From JAYFNU01 sp964622315 (GTDB taxonomy: Bacteria; Bacillota; Clostridia; Oscillospirales; Ruminococcaceae): a stretch of 13,962 bases of DNA. The stretch lies in NCBI GenBank assembly GCA_964622315.1, contig CAZUOY010000048.1, positions 1 through 13,962 on the forward strand. The letters are read 5' to 3'. Position 1 is the stretch's first letter. Every line of letters starts with the position of its first letter. Below the pieces are notes generated by a model. The model saw nothing but the letters and a program-made list of their open reading frames with translations, was not told where the DNA came from and made no database searches. Position numbers and translations under genes: made by a program. Of the stretch, positions 1 through 7,935 are shown piece after piece.

Positions 1-87
1 CGTTATTTAAGTTTTCAATTTCATTGAAGCGGTGTGAGAGGGAGAATGGCTGAAAACATTAAAGACATAATATCGTCTTATGAAAAG

Positions 88-1614
88 CTATCTTCGCCAA
101 TACTTCTTGTCCAGAGTTCTGTATTGTATTGCCTCGGAAACATGGAAGCTGTCAATAGTTTCATCATTTGAAAGGTCGGCTATTGTGCGTGAGACCTTTA
201 AAACCTTGTCGTACGCTCTCGCCGAAAGTCCGAGGCTTTCAAACGCGCGTTTTAAGGTTGCTTCGCCTCTTTCGGTCAAGCGACAAGCTTCGTTTGACAT
301 AGCGGACTGAAGCTTTGCGTTGCAAGTAACACCCGTTCCCTCGTAGCGCTTTCTTTGAATTTCACGTGCTGCTATAACACGTTTTCTTATCTCCGCCGAG
401 CTTTCACCTGATTGTTTATCTGAGATTGAATCGTAGTCTACCGCAGTTACTTCAACGTGAAGGTCCAGCCTGTCAAGAAGCGGGCCGCTTATCCGTGAAA
501 GATAGCGTTCCACTGCCGTTTCCGAACAGCTGCACTGCTTAACGCCGCTTCCGAAGTTACCGCAAGGACAAGGGTTCATCGCGGCTACGAGCATAACCGA
601 ACACGGGTATGTGAGCGAGCCAGCTACGCGGGAAATAGTCACCACGTCGTCCTCGATAGGCTGACGCAGTACCTCCATAGCCTGACGCGAAAACTCGGGC
701 AGCTCATCGAGGAACAAGACTCCGTTGTGGGAAAGAGAAATTTCTCCGGGGCGTGGAACGGTACCGCCGCCCGTAAGCCCTATTGGAGACACGGTGTGGT
801 GTGGGGAACGGAAGGGACGCTTGGTTACAAGCGAACCGCCCTTTTCAAGCGCGCCCGCAACGGAATATATCTTTGTTGTTTCTATCGCTTCTGTGTAGGT
901 AAGCGGCGGCAGTATAGTCGGAAGCCGCTTCGCAAGCATGCTCTTGCCCGCGCCGGGAGGACCAATCATAAGCAGATTATGATTTCCGGCGGCGGCTATT
1001 TCAAGCGCACGCCTCGCTACAGCTTGACCTTTAACGTCTGAAAAATCCACAAGCGAATCGATAAGCGAAGCCTCAAAGGGAACCGGCTGTGTTTTTTCTA
1101 TCGGCACTTCACCGGATAGGCATTCGAGAAGCTGTTTTACCGTGCCGAGTCCGTATACTTCTATATTCGGGGCTATCGCCGCCTCTGCCGCGTTGTCGAG
1201 CGGAACAAAAAGCTTTTTAATCCCGCTTTTTGCCGCCGCTATCGCCATTGGAAGTGCGCCGTTAACGTGGCGAAGCTTTCCGTCAAGCGAAAGCTCGCCT
1301 ATAAAGGCGCAGTCTTCGGTTACGGCGCTAAGCTGATTTGAAGCTTTCAAAAGCGCAAGCATAATGGGTAAATCATAGACAGGCCCTGACTTTTTCTTGT
1401 CAGCGGGCGCAAGATTAACCGTTATGCGGCTTACCGGGAAGGTGAAGCCGGAATTCTTTATTGCGGAGCGAACCCTGTCGCGGGATTCGCTGACCGACGC
1501 GTCGGGAAGCCCAACTATGTCGAAGGCGGGAAGCCCGTTGCTGGTGTCGGCCTCTACGGTGACCGTATAGCCGTCCAGTCCGAAAAGACCGAGACTTGTT
1601 ATTCTTGAATACAT
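88..1614 (-). CDS. comM: YifB/ComM-family Mg-chelatase-like AAA+ ATPase
   Basis: Cytoplasmic AAA+ ATPase of 508 residues, the usual family length. An N-terminal Lon-protease-like fold (residues about 1-170) precedes a Mg-chelatase-type ATPase domain. Walker A GPPGAGKS lies at residues 218-225, and Walker B is LFLDE at 300-304. A Cys pair cluster (C349, C351, C361, C363) follows, and the C-terminal domain ends in the family-typical EAIQYRTLDKKYW. The frame is open further upstream, but the start at 1614 is chosen because MYSRI is the family N-terminus and GGAGGTGA sits just upstream. The longer version would run through the promoter region and into the divergent nfnA gene. Known of the family: ComM of Haemophilus and Vibrio is a hexameric helicase that aids branch migration during natural transformation. 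The role in Bacillota is less clear. It is divergent from nfnA. No dprA gene begins in the 87 bases downstream. Confidence 0.93.
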   Translation of the reverse strand: MYSRITSLGLFGLDGYTVTVEADTSNGLPAFDIVGLPDASVSESRDRVRSAIKNSGFTFPVSRITVNLAPADKKKSGPVYDLPIMLALLKASNQLSAVTEDCAFIGELSLDGKLRHVNGALPMAIAAAKSGIKKLFVPLDNAAEAAIAPNIEVYGLGTVKQLLECLSGEVPIEKTQPVPFEASLIDSLVDFSDVKGQAVARRALEIAAAGNHNLLMIGPPGAGKSMLAKRLPTILPPLTYTEAIETTKIYSVAGALEKGGSLVTKRPFRSPHHTVSPIGLTGGGTVPRPGEISLSHNGVLFLDELPEFSRQAMEVLRQPIEDDVVTISRVAGSLTYPCSVMLVAAMNPCPCGNFGSGVKQCSCSETAVERYLSRISGPLLDRLDLHVEVTAVDYDSISDKQSGESSAEIRKRVIAAREIQRKRYEGTGVTCNAKLQSAMSNEACRLTERGEATLKRAFESLGLSARAYDKVLKVSRTIADLSNDETIDSFHVSEAIQYRTLDKKYWRR

Positions 1615-1636
1615 GCCCTCACCTCCGATAAATTGA

Positions 1637-1665
1637 ATTATAGCATAATTTGACGCTTTAAAACA
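1637..1665 (-). promoter_or_regulatory. Extended -10 promoter of comM
   Basis: On the - strand, TGCTATAAT (1637-1645) is a perfect -10 hexamer with an extended TGn element. The hexamer 17 bases upstream is only TGTTTT (1660-1665), a poor -35, which fits extended -10 promoters. The predicted start near 1630 leaves a leader of about 16 nt that is mostly the ribosome binding site. Confidence 0.6.
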
Positions 1666-1736
1666 GTAAAATTGATTAAAAATAGCGCCTTCAAAACGGC
1701 TGTAGTATAAAAACTTACAAATATTTATTAACAATA

Positions 1737-1764
1737 TTGACATTTTGACCGCATAATCTAAAAT
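1737..1764 (+). promoter_or_regulatory. SigA-type promoter of nfnAB
   Basis: TTGACA (1737-1742), a 16-base spacer and TAAAAT (1759-1764) lie upstream of nfnA. The predicted leader is about 40 nt and carries GAGGG about 8 bases before the ATG. The promoter shares the 196-base intergenic region with the comM promoter but does not overlap it. I see no clear operator. Confidence 0.7.
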
Positions 1765-1810
1765 AGAAAAAGTACAAGCGGTAAGTATTTTAGTTTTGTG
1801 AGGGAATTGA

Positions 1811-2659
1811 ATGTATAAAATAGTTAGGAAAAGCGTGCTTAATCCCACCGTCACGCTTATGGAAATCGAAGCGCCGAGAATAGCGAAGAAGGCGCAGCCG
1901 GGACAGTTTATTATTCTCCGCGTGGACGACGAGGGAGAGCGCATACCGCTAACAATTGCCGATTACAGTGAGGAAAAAGGAACAGTTACAATAATTTTCC
2001 AGATAGTCGGCGCTACCACCGAAAAGCTTAACCACAAGAACGAGGGCGAGTTTATAAGCGACTTTACAGGGCCGCTCGGAAAGCCCTCCGAAATAGAGGG
2101 GCTTAAAAAGGTCGCCGTAATTGGCGGCGGCGTAGGGTGCGCTATTGCCTATCCTATCGCGAAGAAGCTTCATAAAAACGGCGCGGAGGTTCATTCTATC
2201 GTCGGCTTCCGTTGCAAGGATTTAGTTATTCTTCAAAATGAGTTCGAGGAAGCGAGCGATAAGTATGTCCTTATGTCCGACGACGGAACCGCGGGCGAAA
2301 AGGGGCTTGTTACCGACGCGCTTAAAAAGCTTATTGAAAGCGGCGAAAAGTACGACGAGGTAATCGCAATCGGCCCGCTGATTATGATGAAATTTGTCTG
2401 CAAGCTCACTAAGGAGTATGGAATTAAGACCACCGTTTCCATGAACCCGATAATGATTGACGGTACGGGTATGTGCGGCGGCTGTCGCCTTACCGTCGGT
2501 GGAGAAACAAAGTTCGCCTGCGTTGACGGCCCGGACTTTGACGGACACCTTGTTGATTTCGACGAGGCTATGGCGCGCGGTGCGGTCTACAAGCCATTTG
2601 AGCGCGAGGCGCACGAGAGAGTATGCAATCTATATAAGGGGGTAGAGAATAATGGCTAA
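1811..2659 (+). CDS. nfnA: NfnA-like FAD/[2Fe-2S] subunit of NADH-dependent ferredoxin:NADP+ oxidoreductase
   Basis: This 282-residue protein belongs to the ferredoxin-NADP reductase/dihydroorotate dehydrogenase electron-transfer family. Residues about 1-95 form the flavin-binding barrel with the FAD motif RIPLTIAD (44-51). A nucleotide-binding domain follows, with GGGVGCAIAYP (105-115). The C-terminal iron-sulfur segment DGTGMCGGC (217-225) plus C237 supplies D217, C222, C225 and C237. In structurally studied NfnA proteins the [2Fe-2S] cluster has three Cys and one Asp ligand, which matches. NfnAB couples NADH and ferredoxin oxidation/reduction to NADP(H) by flavin-based electron bifurcation in the cytoplasm of anaerobes. 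It overlaps nfnB by 8 nt, so the two are co-translated. Databases often call it a sulfide or dihydroorotate dehydrogenase-like subunit. The absence of pyrD next door and the presence of a GltD-like partner favour NfnA. Confidence 0.88.
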   Translation: MYKIVRKSVLNPTVTLMEIEAPRIAKKAQPGQFIILRVDDEGERIPLTIADYSEEKGTVTIIFQIVGATTEKLNHKNEGEFISDFTGPLGKPSEIEGLKKVAVIGGGVGCAIAYPIAKKLHKNGAEVHSIVGFRCKDLVILQNEFEEASDKYVLMSDDGTAGEKGLVTDALKKLIESGEKYDEVIAIGPLIMMKFVCKLTKEYGIKTTVSMNPIMIDGTGMCGGCRLTVGGETKFACVDGPDFDGHLVDFDEAMARGAVYKPFEREAHERVCNLYKGVENNG

Positions 2660-4043
2660 TATGTCACCGATAAAGAACCCAATGCCGTCGGCTCTGCCCG
2701 AGGTAAGAAACAAGAATTTCGAGGAGGTCGCGCTCGGTTATTCTGAGGAAACGGCACTTGACGAGGCCGCGCGTTGCTTAAACTGCAAGAATAAGCCTTG
2801 CACTGGCGGCTGCCCCGTGTCAATTGATATTCCCGCGTTTATCGCAAAGATAGTCGAGAAGGACTACGAGGGCGCGTATCAAAAGATATCAGAGGCAAGC
2901 TCGCTTCCCGCGGTTTGCGGTCGCGTCTGCCCGCAGGAGAGCCAATGCGAAAAGTTCTGCGTGCGCGGGATTAAGGGCGAAAGCGTCGGCATAGGTCGGC
3001 TTGAGCGCTTTGTCGCGGACTATCATAACGAAAATGTAAAGGAACTTCCCGAAAAGCCGGAAAGCAACGGACACAAGGTGGCGGTAATCGGCGGCGGCCC
3101 TGCGGGGCTTACCTGTGCGGGAGACCTTGCGAAAAAGGGCTACGAGGTGACCGTCTTTGAGGCGCTTCACCTTGCGGGCGGCGTGCTGGTTTACGGTATC
3201 CCCGAGTTCCGTCTTCCTAAGGCGATAGTTGCGAAGGAGATTGAAACGTTAAAGCAGCTTGGCGCAAAGATAGAAACGAATATGGTTATCGGCAAAATAA
3301 TGTCGGTAGACGAGCTTTTCGAGGAAGGCTTCGAGGCGGTGTTTATCGGCTCGGGCGCGGGACTTCCCAGCTTTATGAAGATACCCGGTGAAAACCTAAA
3401 GGGCGTTTATTCCGCAAACGAATTTCTTACCCGTGTTAACCTTATGAAAGCCTATCGCGACGGTAGCGATACACCAATACAAAAGGCTCAGCGGGTAGCG
3501 GTTGTCGGCGGAGGAAATGTCGCTATGGACGCGGCGCGCTGCGCGAAGCGGCTCGGTGCTAAAGAAGTTTACATAGTTTACCGCAGAAGCGAGGCGGAGC
3601 TTCCCGCAAGAAAAGAGGAGGTCGAGCATGCTAAGGAGGAGGGCATTATCTTCAAGCTCCTTAACAACCCGACCGAGATTACAAGCGCCGAGGACGGCTT
3701 CGTAAACGGCATAAAGTGCGTTGAAATGGAGCTCGGCGAGCCCGACGCTTCGGGCAGACGCAGACCTGTACCCAAGGCGGGCAGTGACTTCACCATTGAC
3801 GTTGACTGCGTTATTATGGCAATCGGCACTACTCCGAACCCGCTTATTAAATCCACGACTAAGGGGCTTGAAACCCAGAAGTGGGGCGGAATAATCGCGG
3901 ACGAGGCGACCGGTGCGACCTCACGCGAGGGTGTGTTCGCGGGCGGAGACGCCGTAACAGGCGCGGCGACGGTCATTCTCGCAATGGGTGCCGGTAAGCA
4001 AGCGGCGAAGTCGATAGACGAATATATAAGAAGCAAAAAGTAA
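2652..4043 (+). CDS. nfnB: NfnB-like / GltD-like NADPH oxidoreductase large subunit
   Basis: This 463-residue protein resembles the glutamate synthase small subunit. An N-terminal double-cluster ferredoxin-like domain has C42, C45, C50, C54 and then C89, C93, C99, C103, for two [4Fe-4S] clusters. In known NfnB one cluster uses a Glu ligand; E96, in the PQES motif, is in a suitable place. Two Rossmann motifs follow: GGGPAG at 147-152 for FAD and VVGGGNVAMDAAR at 284-296 for NADPH. The C-terminal FAD-closing motif is GVFAGGDAVTGAAT (427-440). The start has AAGGGGGT upstream and lies inside the end of nfnA. Such genes are often annotated as gltA/gltD, 'NADPH-dependent glutamate synthase'. No large glutamate synthase subunit is nearby, and the pairing with nfnA points to the bifurcating transhydrogenase. 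A strong terminator closes this two-gene operon. Confidence 0.88.
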   Translation: MANMSPIKNPMPSALPEVRNKNFEEVALGYSEETALDEAARCLNCKNKPCTGGCPVSIDIPAFIAKIVEKDYEGAYQKISEASSLPAVCGRVCPQESQCEKFCVRGIKGESVGIGRLERFVADYHNENVKELPEKPESNGHKVAVIGGGPAGLTCAGDLAKKGYEVTVFEALHLAGGVLVYGIPEFRLPKAIVAKEIETLKQLGAKIETNMVIGKIMSVDELFEEGFEAVFIGSGAGLPSFMKIPGENLKGVYSANEFLTRVNLMKAYRDGSDTPIQKAQRVAVVGGGNVAMDAARCAKRLGAKEVYIVYRRSEAELPARKEEVEHAKEEGIIFKLLNNPTEITSAEDGFVNGIKCVEMELGEPDASGRRRPVPKAGSDFTIDVDCVIMAIGTTPNPLIKSTTKGLETQKWGGIIADEATGATSREGVFAGGDAVTGAATVILAMGAGKQAAKSIDEYIRSKK

Positions 4044-4061
4044 AAGACTAAACAATTTAAT

Positions 4062-4090
4062 AAAAAGCGCGGCGAAGAACCGCGCTTTTT
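4062..4090 (+). terminator. Rho-independent terminator after nfnAB
   Basis: A perfect 11-bp stem (AAAAAGCGCGG, 4062-4072, paired with 4080-4090) encloses a 7-base loop and ends in TTTTT. Its A-rich 5' arm makes it potentially active on both strands, but only the nfn operon ends here. Confidence 0.9.
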
Positions 4091-4093
4091 CAT

Positions 4094-4122
4094 TTGACAA
4101 CGGGGCTGTAAAAATATATTAT
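4094..4122 (+). promoter_or_regulatory. SigA-type promoter of the phosphohexomutase gene
   Basis: TTGACA (4094-4099), a 17-base spacer and TATTAT (4117-4122) start only four bases after the nfn terminator. A consensus TATAAT at 4124-4129 also exists, but its 24-base spacing makes it a less likely partner. The predicted leader is about 45 nt. Confidence 0.75.
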
Positions 4123-4173
4123 GTATAATACCTTTTTGACTAACGGGTAAATCCTTGTAAAGGAGAAGAATTA

Positions 4174-5889
4174 ATGGATTACAAGAGAGAGTATGAGCTT
4201 TGGAGAGAGAAGGCTTTGGACGAAGACCTTCAAGCGGAGCTTAAGGAGATGCAGGGTAAGGACGAGGAGATTCTTTCGCGTTTCGGCGCGTCGCTGACCT
4301 TTGGCACAGCGGGGCTTCGCGGAATAATCGGAGCGGGCACCGACAGAATGAACGTTTACACCGTGCGCCGTGCGACGCAGGGGCTTGCCGATTATGTTAA
4401 CGAGCGCTACGGCGGCGGAGCTGTGGCTATCTCCTACGATTCAAGGAACAAGAGCCGCGAGTTTGCCGAGGAGAGTGCGGCGGTGCTTGCGGGCAACGGA
4501 GTTACCGCTTACATATACGACAGGCTTATGCCCACGCCTATGCTTTCCTTCGCCGTGCGTGAGCTGAAAGCCAAGGCGGGTATAATGATTACCGCGAGCC
4601 ACAATCCGGCGGCTTATAACGGCTATAAGGCTTACGGCTCGGACGGCTGTCAGATGACCTCTGAGGACGCAGGCGCTGTTTATTCCCGCATTCAAAAGGT
4701 CGATATCTTTGACGGCATTAAATATAAGAGCTTTTCAGACGGAATCGCCGACGGCTCAATTAAGTACATATCCAAATTTGTTATCGAGCAGTATTATAAC
4801 GAGGTTCTAAAATGCAAGATAAGCGGAACGGTCTGCGAGGCGTTTCCTATCTCTATCGTCTATTCTCCGCTTAACGGAACAGGAAACGAGCCTGTAAGAA
4901 GAATTATCGAGGAGCTGGGAATTAACGACGTTTATATCGTCGCCGAGCAGGAAAAACCCGACGGAAACTTCCCCACCTGCACCTATCCCAACCCCGAAAC
5001 CAGGGAAGCGCTTTCTCTGGGCCTTCAGCTTTGCGAAACGAAAAAGCCCGACCTCTTTATTGCCACCGACCCCGACGCTGACCGCGTGGGTGTGGCGTTT
5101 AAAGAAGAAGACGGCTCCTTTCGCATACTTTCCGGCAACGAGGTTGGCGCGTTGCTGTTGAACTACATTATTGAGGCAAGAACAAAAAACAATACAATGC
5201 CGAAAAACCCAGTCGCTGTAAAAAGCATAGTTTCCACCGCGCTCGCTGACGAGATAGCGAAGCACGGCGGCGTGGAGATGAAAACGGTGCTTACAGGCTT
5301 TAAGTATATTGGTGAGCAGATACTTTTTCTTGAGCAAAAGGGCGAAAGCGAACGGTTTATCTTCGGCTTTGAGGAGAGCTGCGGTTATCTTTCGGGCGCA
5401 TATGTGCGTGATAAGGACGCGGTGCTCGCAACCATGCTACTTTGCGAGATGACGAGCTACTATAAATCTAAAGGCACGACGGTGCTTGCGGTGCTTGAAG
5501 TGCTTTATGAGACTTACGGCTATTATATGAACCGTGTAATTAATAAAGAGTTTCCGGGCGTTAACGGCACGGCTGAGATGAATTCTGTTATGGCGTCGCT
5601 TTATGGCTGTTATCCTGAGAAGATTGCGGGCTACCAAGTAACGTCGGTTATTGATTATAAAGCCCGTGTAAGAAAGAGTCTCACGCTTAAAACCGAAAGC
5701 CCCGTAAATCTCCCCGAGGCGGACGTGATTGAGTTCCTTCTTGAAAACGGCGCTTCGGTTATGATTAGACCGTCAGGCACCGAGCCGAAGATGAAGGTTT
5801 ATATGTCCGCAAACGAAAAGACCCGCGAGGAATCGGCGCTGGTGCTCGACAAGCTCGAAAAAAGCGCAAAAAGTATTATTACAAAATAA
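4174..5889 (+). CDS. pgcA: Phosphoglucomutase/phosphomannomutase (alpha-D-phosphohexomutase)
   Basis: This 571-residue enzyme interconverts hexose 1- and 6-phosphates, linking glycolysis to UDP-glucose and cell-envelope sugars. All four family signatures are present: the phosphoserine loop TASHNP (S142), the metal loop DPDADR (299-304), the sugar-binding loop GFEES (398-402) and the phosphate-binding loop RPSGTEP (532-538). An N-terminal extension of about 40 residues and the GTAGLRG motif (44-50) fit the PgcA/Pgm2-like branch rather than the shorter GlmM branch. AAGGAG lies 8 bases before the ATG. It has its own promoter just after the nfn terminator, and no clear terminator before the rpmE promoter. 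Choice between glucose and mannose phosphate as main substrate cannot be read from the sequence. The symbol follows the Bacillus naming. Confidence 0.93.
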   Translation: MDYKREYELWREKALDEDLQAELKEMQGKDEEILSRFGASLTFGTAGLRGIIGAGTDRMNVYTVRRATQGLADYVNERYGGGAVAISYDSRNKSREFAEESAAVLAGNGVTAYIYDRLMPTPMLSFAVRELKAKAGIMITASHNPAAYNGYKAYGSDGCQMTSEDAGAVYSRIQKVDIFDGIKYKSFSDGIADGSIKYISKFVIEQYYNEVLKCKISGTVCEAFPISIVYSPLNGTGNEPVRRIIEELGINDVYIVAEQEKPDGNFPTCTYPNPETREALSLGLQLCETKKPDLFIATDPDADRVGVAFKEEDGSFRILSGNEVGALLLNYIIEARTKNNTMPKNPVAVKSIVSTALADEIAKHGGVEMKTVLTGFKYIGEQILFLEQKGESERFIFGFEESCGYLSGAYVRDKDAVLATMLLCEMTSYYKSKGTTVLAVLEVLYETYGYYMNRVINKEFPGVNGTAEMNSVMASLYGCYPEKIAGYQVTSVIDYKARVRKSLTLKTESPVNLPEADVIEFLLENGASVMIRPSGTEPKMKVYMSANEKTREESALVLDKLEKSAKSIITK

Positions 5890-5897
5890 AAAAACTA

Positions 5898-5926
5898 TTG
5901 CATTAGTTTTCGGATTGTGCTATTAT
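5898..5926 (+). promoter_or_regulatory. SigA-type promoter of rpmE
   Basis: TTGCAT (5898-5903), a 17-base spacer and TATTAT (5921-5926). The predicted leader is about 30 nt and ends in AGAGGTGA (5949-5956). I see no recognisable zinc-regulator operator. Confidence 0.7.
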
Positions 5927-5962
5927 CTTATAGCAATTGCAACAAAAAAGAGGTGACATTCA

Positions 5963-6163
5963 TTGAAGGAAGGAATCCATCCCAAGTACGAGGAGACAAC
6001 GATAACCTGCGCTTGCGGCGAGGTAATTAAAACAAAGTCTACCCGTAAAGACATTCGTGTTGAAATTTGCTCGAAATGCCACCCGTTCTATACCGGCAAA
6101 CAGAAGCTTGTTGATACCGGCGGACGTGTAGATAGATTTAAAAAACGCTTCAACATGGAATAA
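5963..6163 (+). CDS. rpmE: 50S ribosomal protein L31 (zinc-binding type A)
   Basis: This 66-residue protein of the large ribosomal subunit has normal length. MKEGIHPKY at the N-terminus and HPFYTGKQK (40-48) are family hallmarks. C16, C18, C36 and C39 are the zinc ligands of the type A (C+) form; zinc-free paralogues lack them. The start codon is TTG, six bases after AGAGGTGA, and there is no in-frame ATG that would keep the conserved N-terminus. The gene has its own promoter and terminator, so it is probably a single-gene unit. TTG may reduce its translation relative to ATG; that is an inference. Confidence 0.97.
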   Translation: MKEGIHPKYEETTITCACGEVIKTKSTRKDIRVEICSKCHPFYTGKQKLVDTGGRVDRFKKRFNME

Positions 6164-6167
6164 TCAG

Positions 6168-6201
6168 TTAAGAGGTACGGCTACGTACCTCTTAATTTTT
6201 T
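6168..6201 (+). terminator. Rho-independent terminator after rpmE
   Basis: A perfect 12-bp stem, TTAAGAGGTACG (6168-6179) with CGTACCTCTTAA (6184-6195), has a GCTA loop and a run of six T. The T run ends one to two bases before the ribosome binding site of the next gene. Confidence 0.9.
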
Positions 6202-6215
6202 AAGGGGGTGCAACC

Positions 6216-6860
6216 TTGTCCGAGAGCTATACGACGTTATATAAAGACGGCGAGTTCGAGTTCACCGAAAAGCGCTCGCGCTTTATCGGCTATGCTAAAA
6301 AGGTGGAAACGGAAGGTGAAGCGCTGGAATTTGTTTCGACAATAAAAAGTCTTCACAAAACCGCCACCCATAACGTGTTTGCGTATACTCTGCGAACAGG
6401 CAACCTTCAGCGTTACAGCGACGACGGCGAGCCGCAGGGCACGGCGGGACTGCCTGTGCTTGACGTGCTGCTTCGAGGGGAGATAACCGACGCCGCGATA
6501 GTCGTTACACGCTATTTCGGCGGCACACTGCTCGGCACGGGCGGGCTTGTGCGGGCCTACTCTCTTGCGGCGGCGAGGGCTGTGGAAAGCGCCGAGCCCG
6601 CAAGGATGGAAACCTGCTCGGTTTTTGAGCTTTTTTGCGATTATTCCGATTTCGACAGAATTAACGCCCTTCTTCCGTCTCTTGGTGCTAATATTACTGA
6701 AAGTGCTTTTTCCGACAGGGTACGGCTTGTGATTTCGCTATTGAAGGAGCGAAGCGAGGAGTTTCTCGTCAAGGTACGGGAGCTGACGCGGGGAAAGGGC
6801 GAGCCGAGGCTTATCGAAGAAAAATTTGTTCCGATAATAAAAAAGGAAATTGACCGATAG
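6216..6860 (+). CDS. yigZ: YigZ/IMPACT-family protein (UPF0029 plus DUF1949 domains)
   Basis: This 214-residue cytoplasmic protein has normal family length. The N-terminal IMPACT (UPF0029) domain shows KRSRFIGYAKK (19-29), HNVFAY (52-57), YSDDGEPQGTAGLP (67-80) and the signature VVTRYFGGTLLGTGGLVRAY (96-115). Residues about 135-205 fit the C-terminal ferredoxin-like DUF1949 domain. The biochemical role in bacteria is not established. Eukaryotic IMPACT interacts with translational control through GCN1, and the bacterial protein is thought to bind nucleic acid or a translation component. The start is TTG with AGGGGGTG five bases upstream. The rpmE terminator ends directly before this binding site, so transcription probably depends on read-through or on a promoter I could not see. 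The next gene follows after 32 bases. Confidence 0.92.
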   Translation: MSESYTTLYKDGEFEFTEKRSRFIGYAKKVETEGEALEFVSTIKSLHKTATHNVFAYTLRTGNLQRYSDDGEPQGTAGLPVLDVLLRGEITDAAIVVTRYFGGTLLGTGGLVRAYSLAAARAVESAEPARMETCSVFELFCDYSDFDRINALLPSLGANITESAFSDRVRLVISLLKERSEEFLVKVRELTRGKGEPRLIEEKFVPIIKKEIDR

Positions 6861-6892
6861 TGTCGTATAATATAGTGTGGGGGTGAAATGGA

Positions 6893-7900
6893 ATGACGCC
6901 CAGAGAAATGACCGAAAAAAACGAGGAGCTTATACTGTGTAAGTTCGCGGTGCTATCTAAGAACACACAGGGAAGAAAGCTTTATGAGGAGCCTTGCGAG
7001 CTTCGCACAGAGTTCTGCCGAGACCGCGACAGAATTATTCATTCAAAGGCGTTTCGGCGTTTAAAGCAGAAAACGCAGGTGTTCTTGTCGCCCGAGGGCG
7101 ACCATTACAGAACTCGTTTGACCCATACGCTTGAGGTTTCGCAGATAGCTCGAACTATCTCGCGAGCTTGCAGACTAAACGAAGATTTGACCGAGGCGAT
7201 TGCGCTCGGACACGACCTTGGCCATACACCGTTCGGCCATGCGGGCGAGCGGGCGCTAAACGAGCTGTGCGAGGGCGGCTTCAACCACTACGAACAAAGC
7301 GTTCGCGTGGTGGAAAGACTTGAGAAGAACCGCAGAGGGCTTAATCTTTGCGCTGAAACCATAGACGGCATTGAGCGGCATACAAAAGGCGCGTTGCCGA
7401 AAACGCTTGAGGGTCAAGCCGTACGGCACGCGGACAGGATTGCCTTCTTAAACCACGATATCGAGGACGCCCAAACAGCCGGCGTGCTAAAAGAGAGCGA
7501 CCTTCCAACAAACGTTCGAAAAACGCTCGGAGCAAAAAAAAGCGCGAGAATTACCACGCTTGTTTCGTCGCTTGTGACTAACTTCGACGGCACCTTCAGC
7601 TTCGCGCCCGAAATAGAGAAGGCATACGACGAGCTTTATAACTTTATGTTCGACAGAATTTATCTCGACGTAAAGGGAGACATAAAGTGCGAGGAAGCGA
7701 AGGCGATAGACATGATAGAAAGACTGTATCTTTATTATGTCACGACTCCGGACGAGCTTCCCGAGTTTTATCGTGAGGTTGCAAGCGAGGACGGCGTTGA
7801 ACGCGCCGTTACAGATTACATATCGGGCATGAGCGACGATTACGCCACCTATAAATTCAAGACGCTATTTATCCCGAAATCGTGGGCGCTTACCACCTAA
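6893..7900 (+). CDS. dgt: Deoxyguanosinetriphosphate triphosphohydrolase-like HD protein
   Basis: This 335-residue metal-dependent HD-superfamily hydrolase is expected to cleave dNTPs to nucleoside and triphosphate. The metal ligands of the HD fold are visible: H78 in RLTHTLEV, H107-D108 in GHDLGHTPFGHAGE, and D189 in NHDIED. The motif HSKAFRRLKQKTQVF (50-64) is typical of the dGTPase-like subfamily found before dnaG in Bacillota. The length matches that short subfamily rather than the roughly 500-residue Escherichia coli Dgt. GGGGGTGA sits six bases before the chosen ATG at 6893. An ATG at 6888 is out of frame and meets a stop at once. The placement upstream of dnaG and rpoD suggests coupling of nucleotide pool control with replication. 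True substrate preference is unknown. Confidence 0.93.
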   Translation: MTPREMTEKNEELILCKFAVLSKNTQGRKLYEEPCELRTEFCRDRDRIIHSKAFRRLKQKTQVFLSPEGDHYRTRLTHTLEVSQIARTISRACRLNEDLTEAIALGHDLGHTPFGHAGERALNELCEGGFNHYEQSVRVVERLEKNRRGLNLCAETIDGIERHTKGALPKTLEGQAVRHADRIAFLNHDIEDAQTAGVLKESDLPTNVRKTLGAKKSARITTLVSSLVTNFDGTFSFAPEIEKAYDELYNFMFDRIYLDVKGDIKCEEAKAIDMIERLYLYYVTTPDELPEFYREVASEDGVERAVTDYISGMSDDYATYKFKTLFIPKSWALTT

Positions 7901-7935
7901 TTAAACAGATATAATATTGAAAAGGGGGAACGGCT

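Noticed and set aside
14..28. TTCAAT-TTC-ATTGAA hairpin near the left edge
   Set aside because: The stem is only six mostly A-T pairs with no T run after it in the comM direction, so it is not supportable as a terminator.
46..174. 42-codon + strand frame starting with ATG behind GAGGGAGA
   Set aside because: It overlaps the conserved C-terminus of comM on the other strand for most of its length, is short and resembles nothing I know. The 87 bases beyond comM hold no dprA start in any - strand frame either.
1615..1944. Upstream extension of the comM frame by 110 codons
   Set aside because: It would run antisense to nfnA and through both promoters. The family N-terminus and ribosome binding site support the start at 1614.
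6850..6871. TTGACC and TATAAT upstream of dgt
   Set aside because: The spacer is only 10 bases and no hexamer at 16-18 bases resembles a -35, so it is not a credible promoter.
7910..7915. TATAAT upstream of dnaG
   Set aside because: No -35-like hexamer at proper spacing and no extended TGn. It may be chance in a short AT-rich gap.
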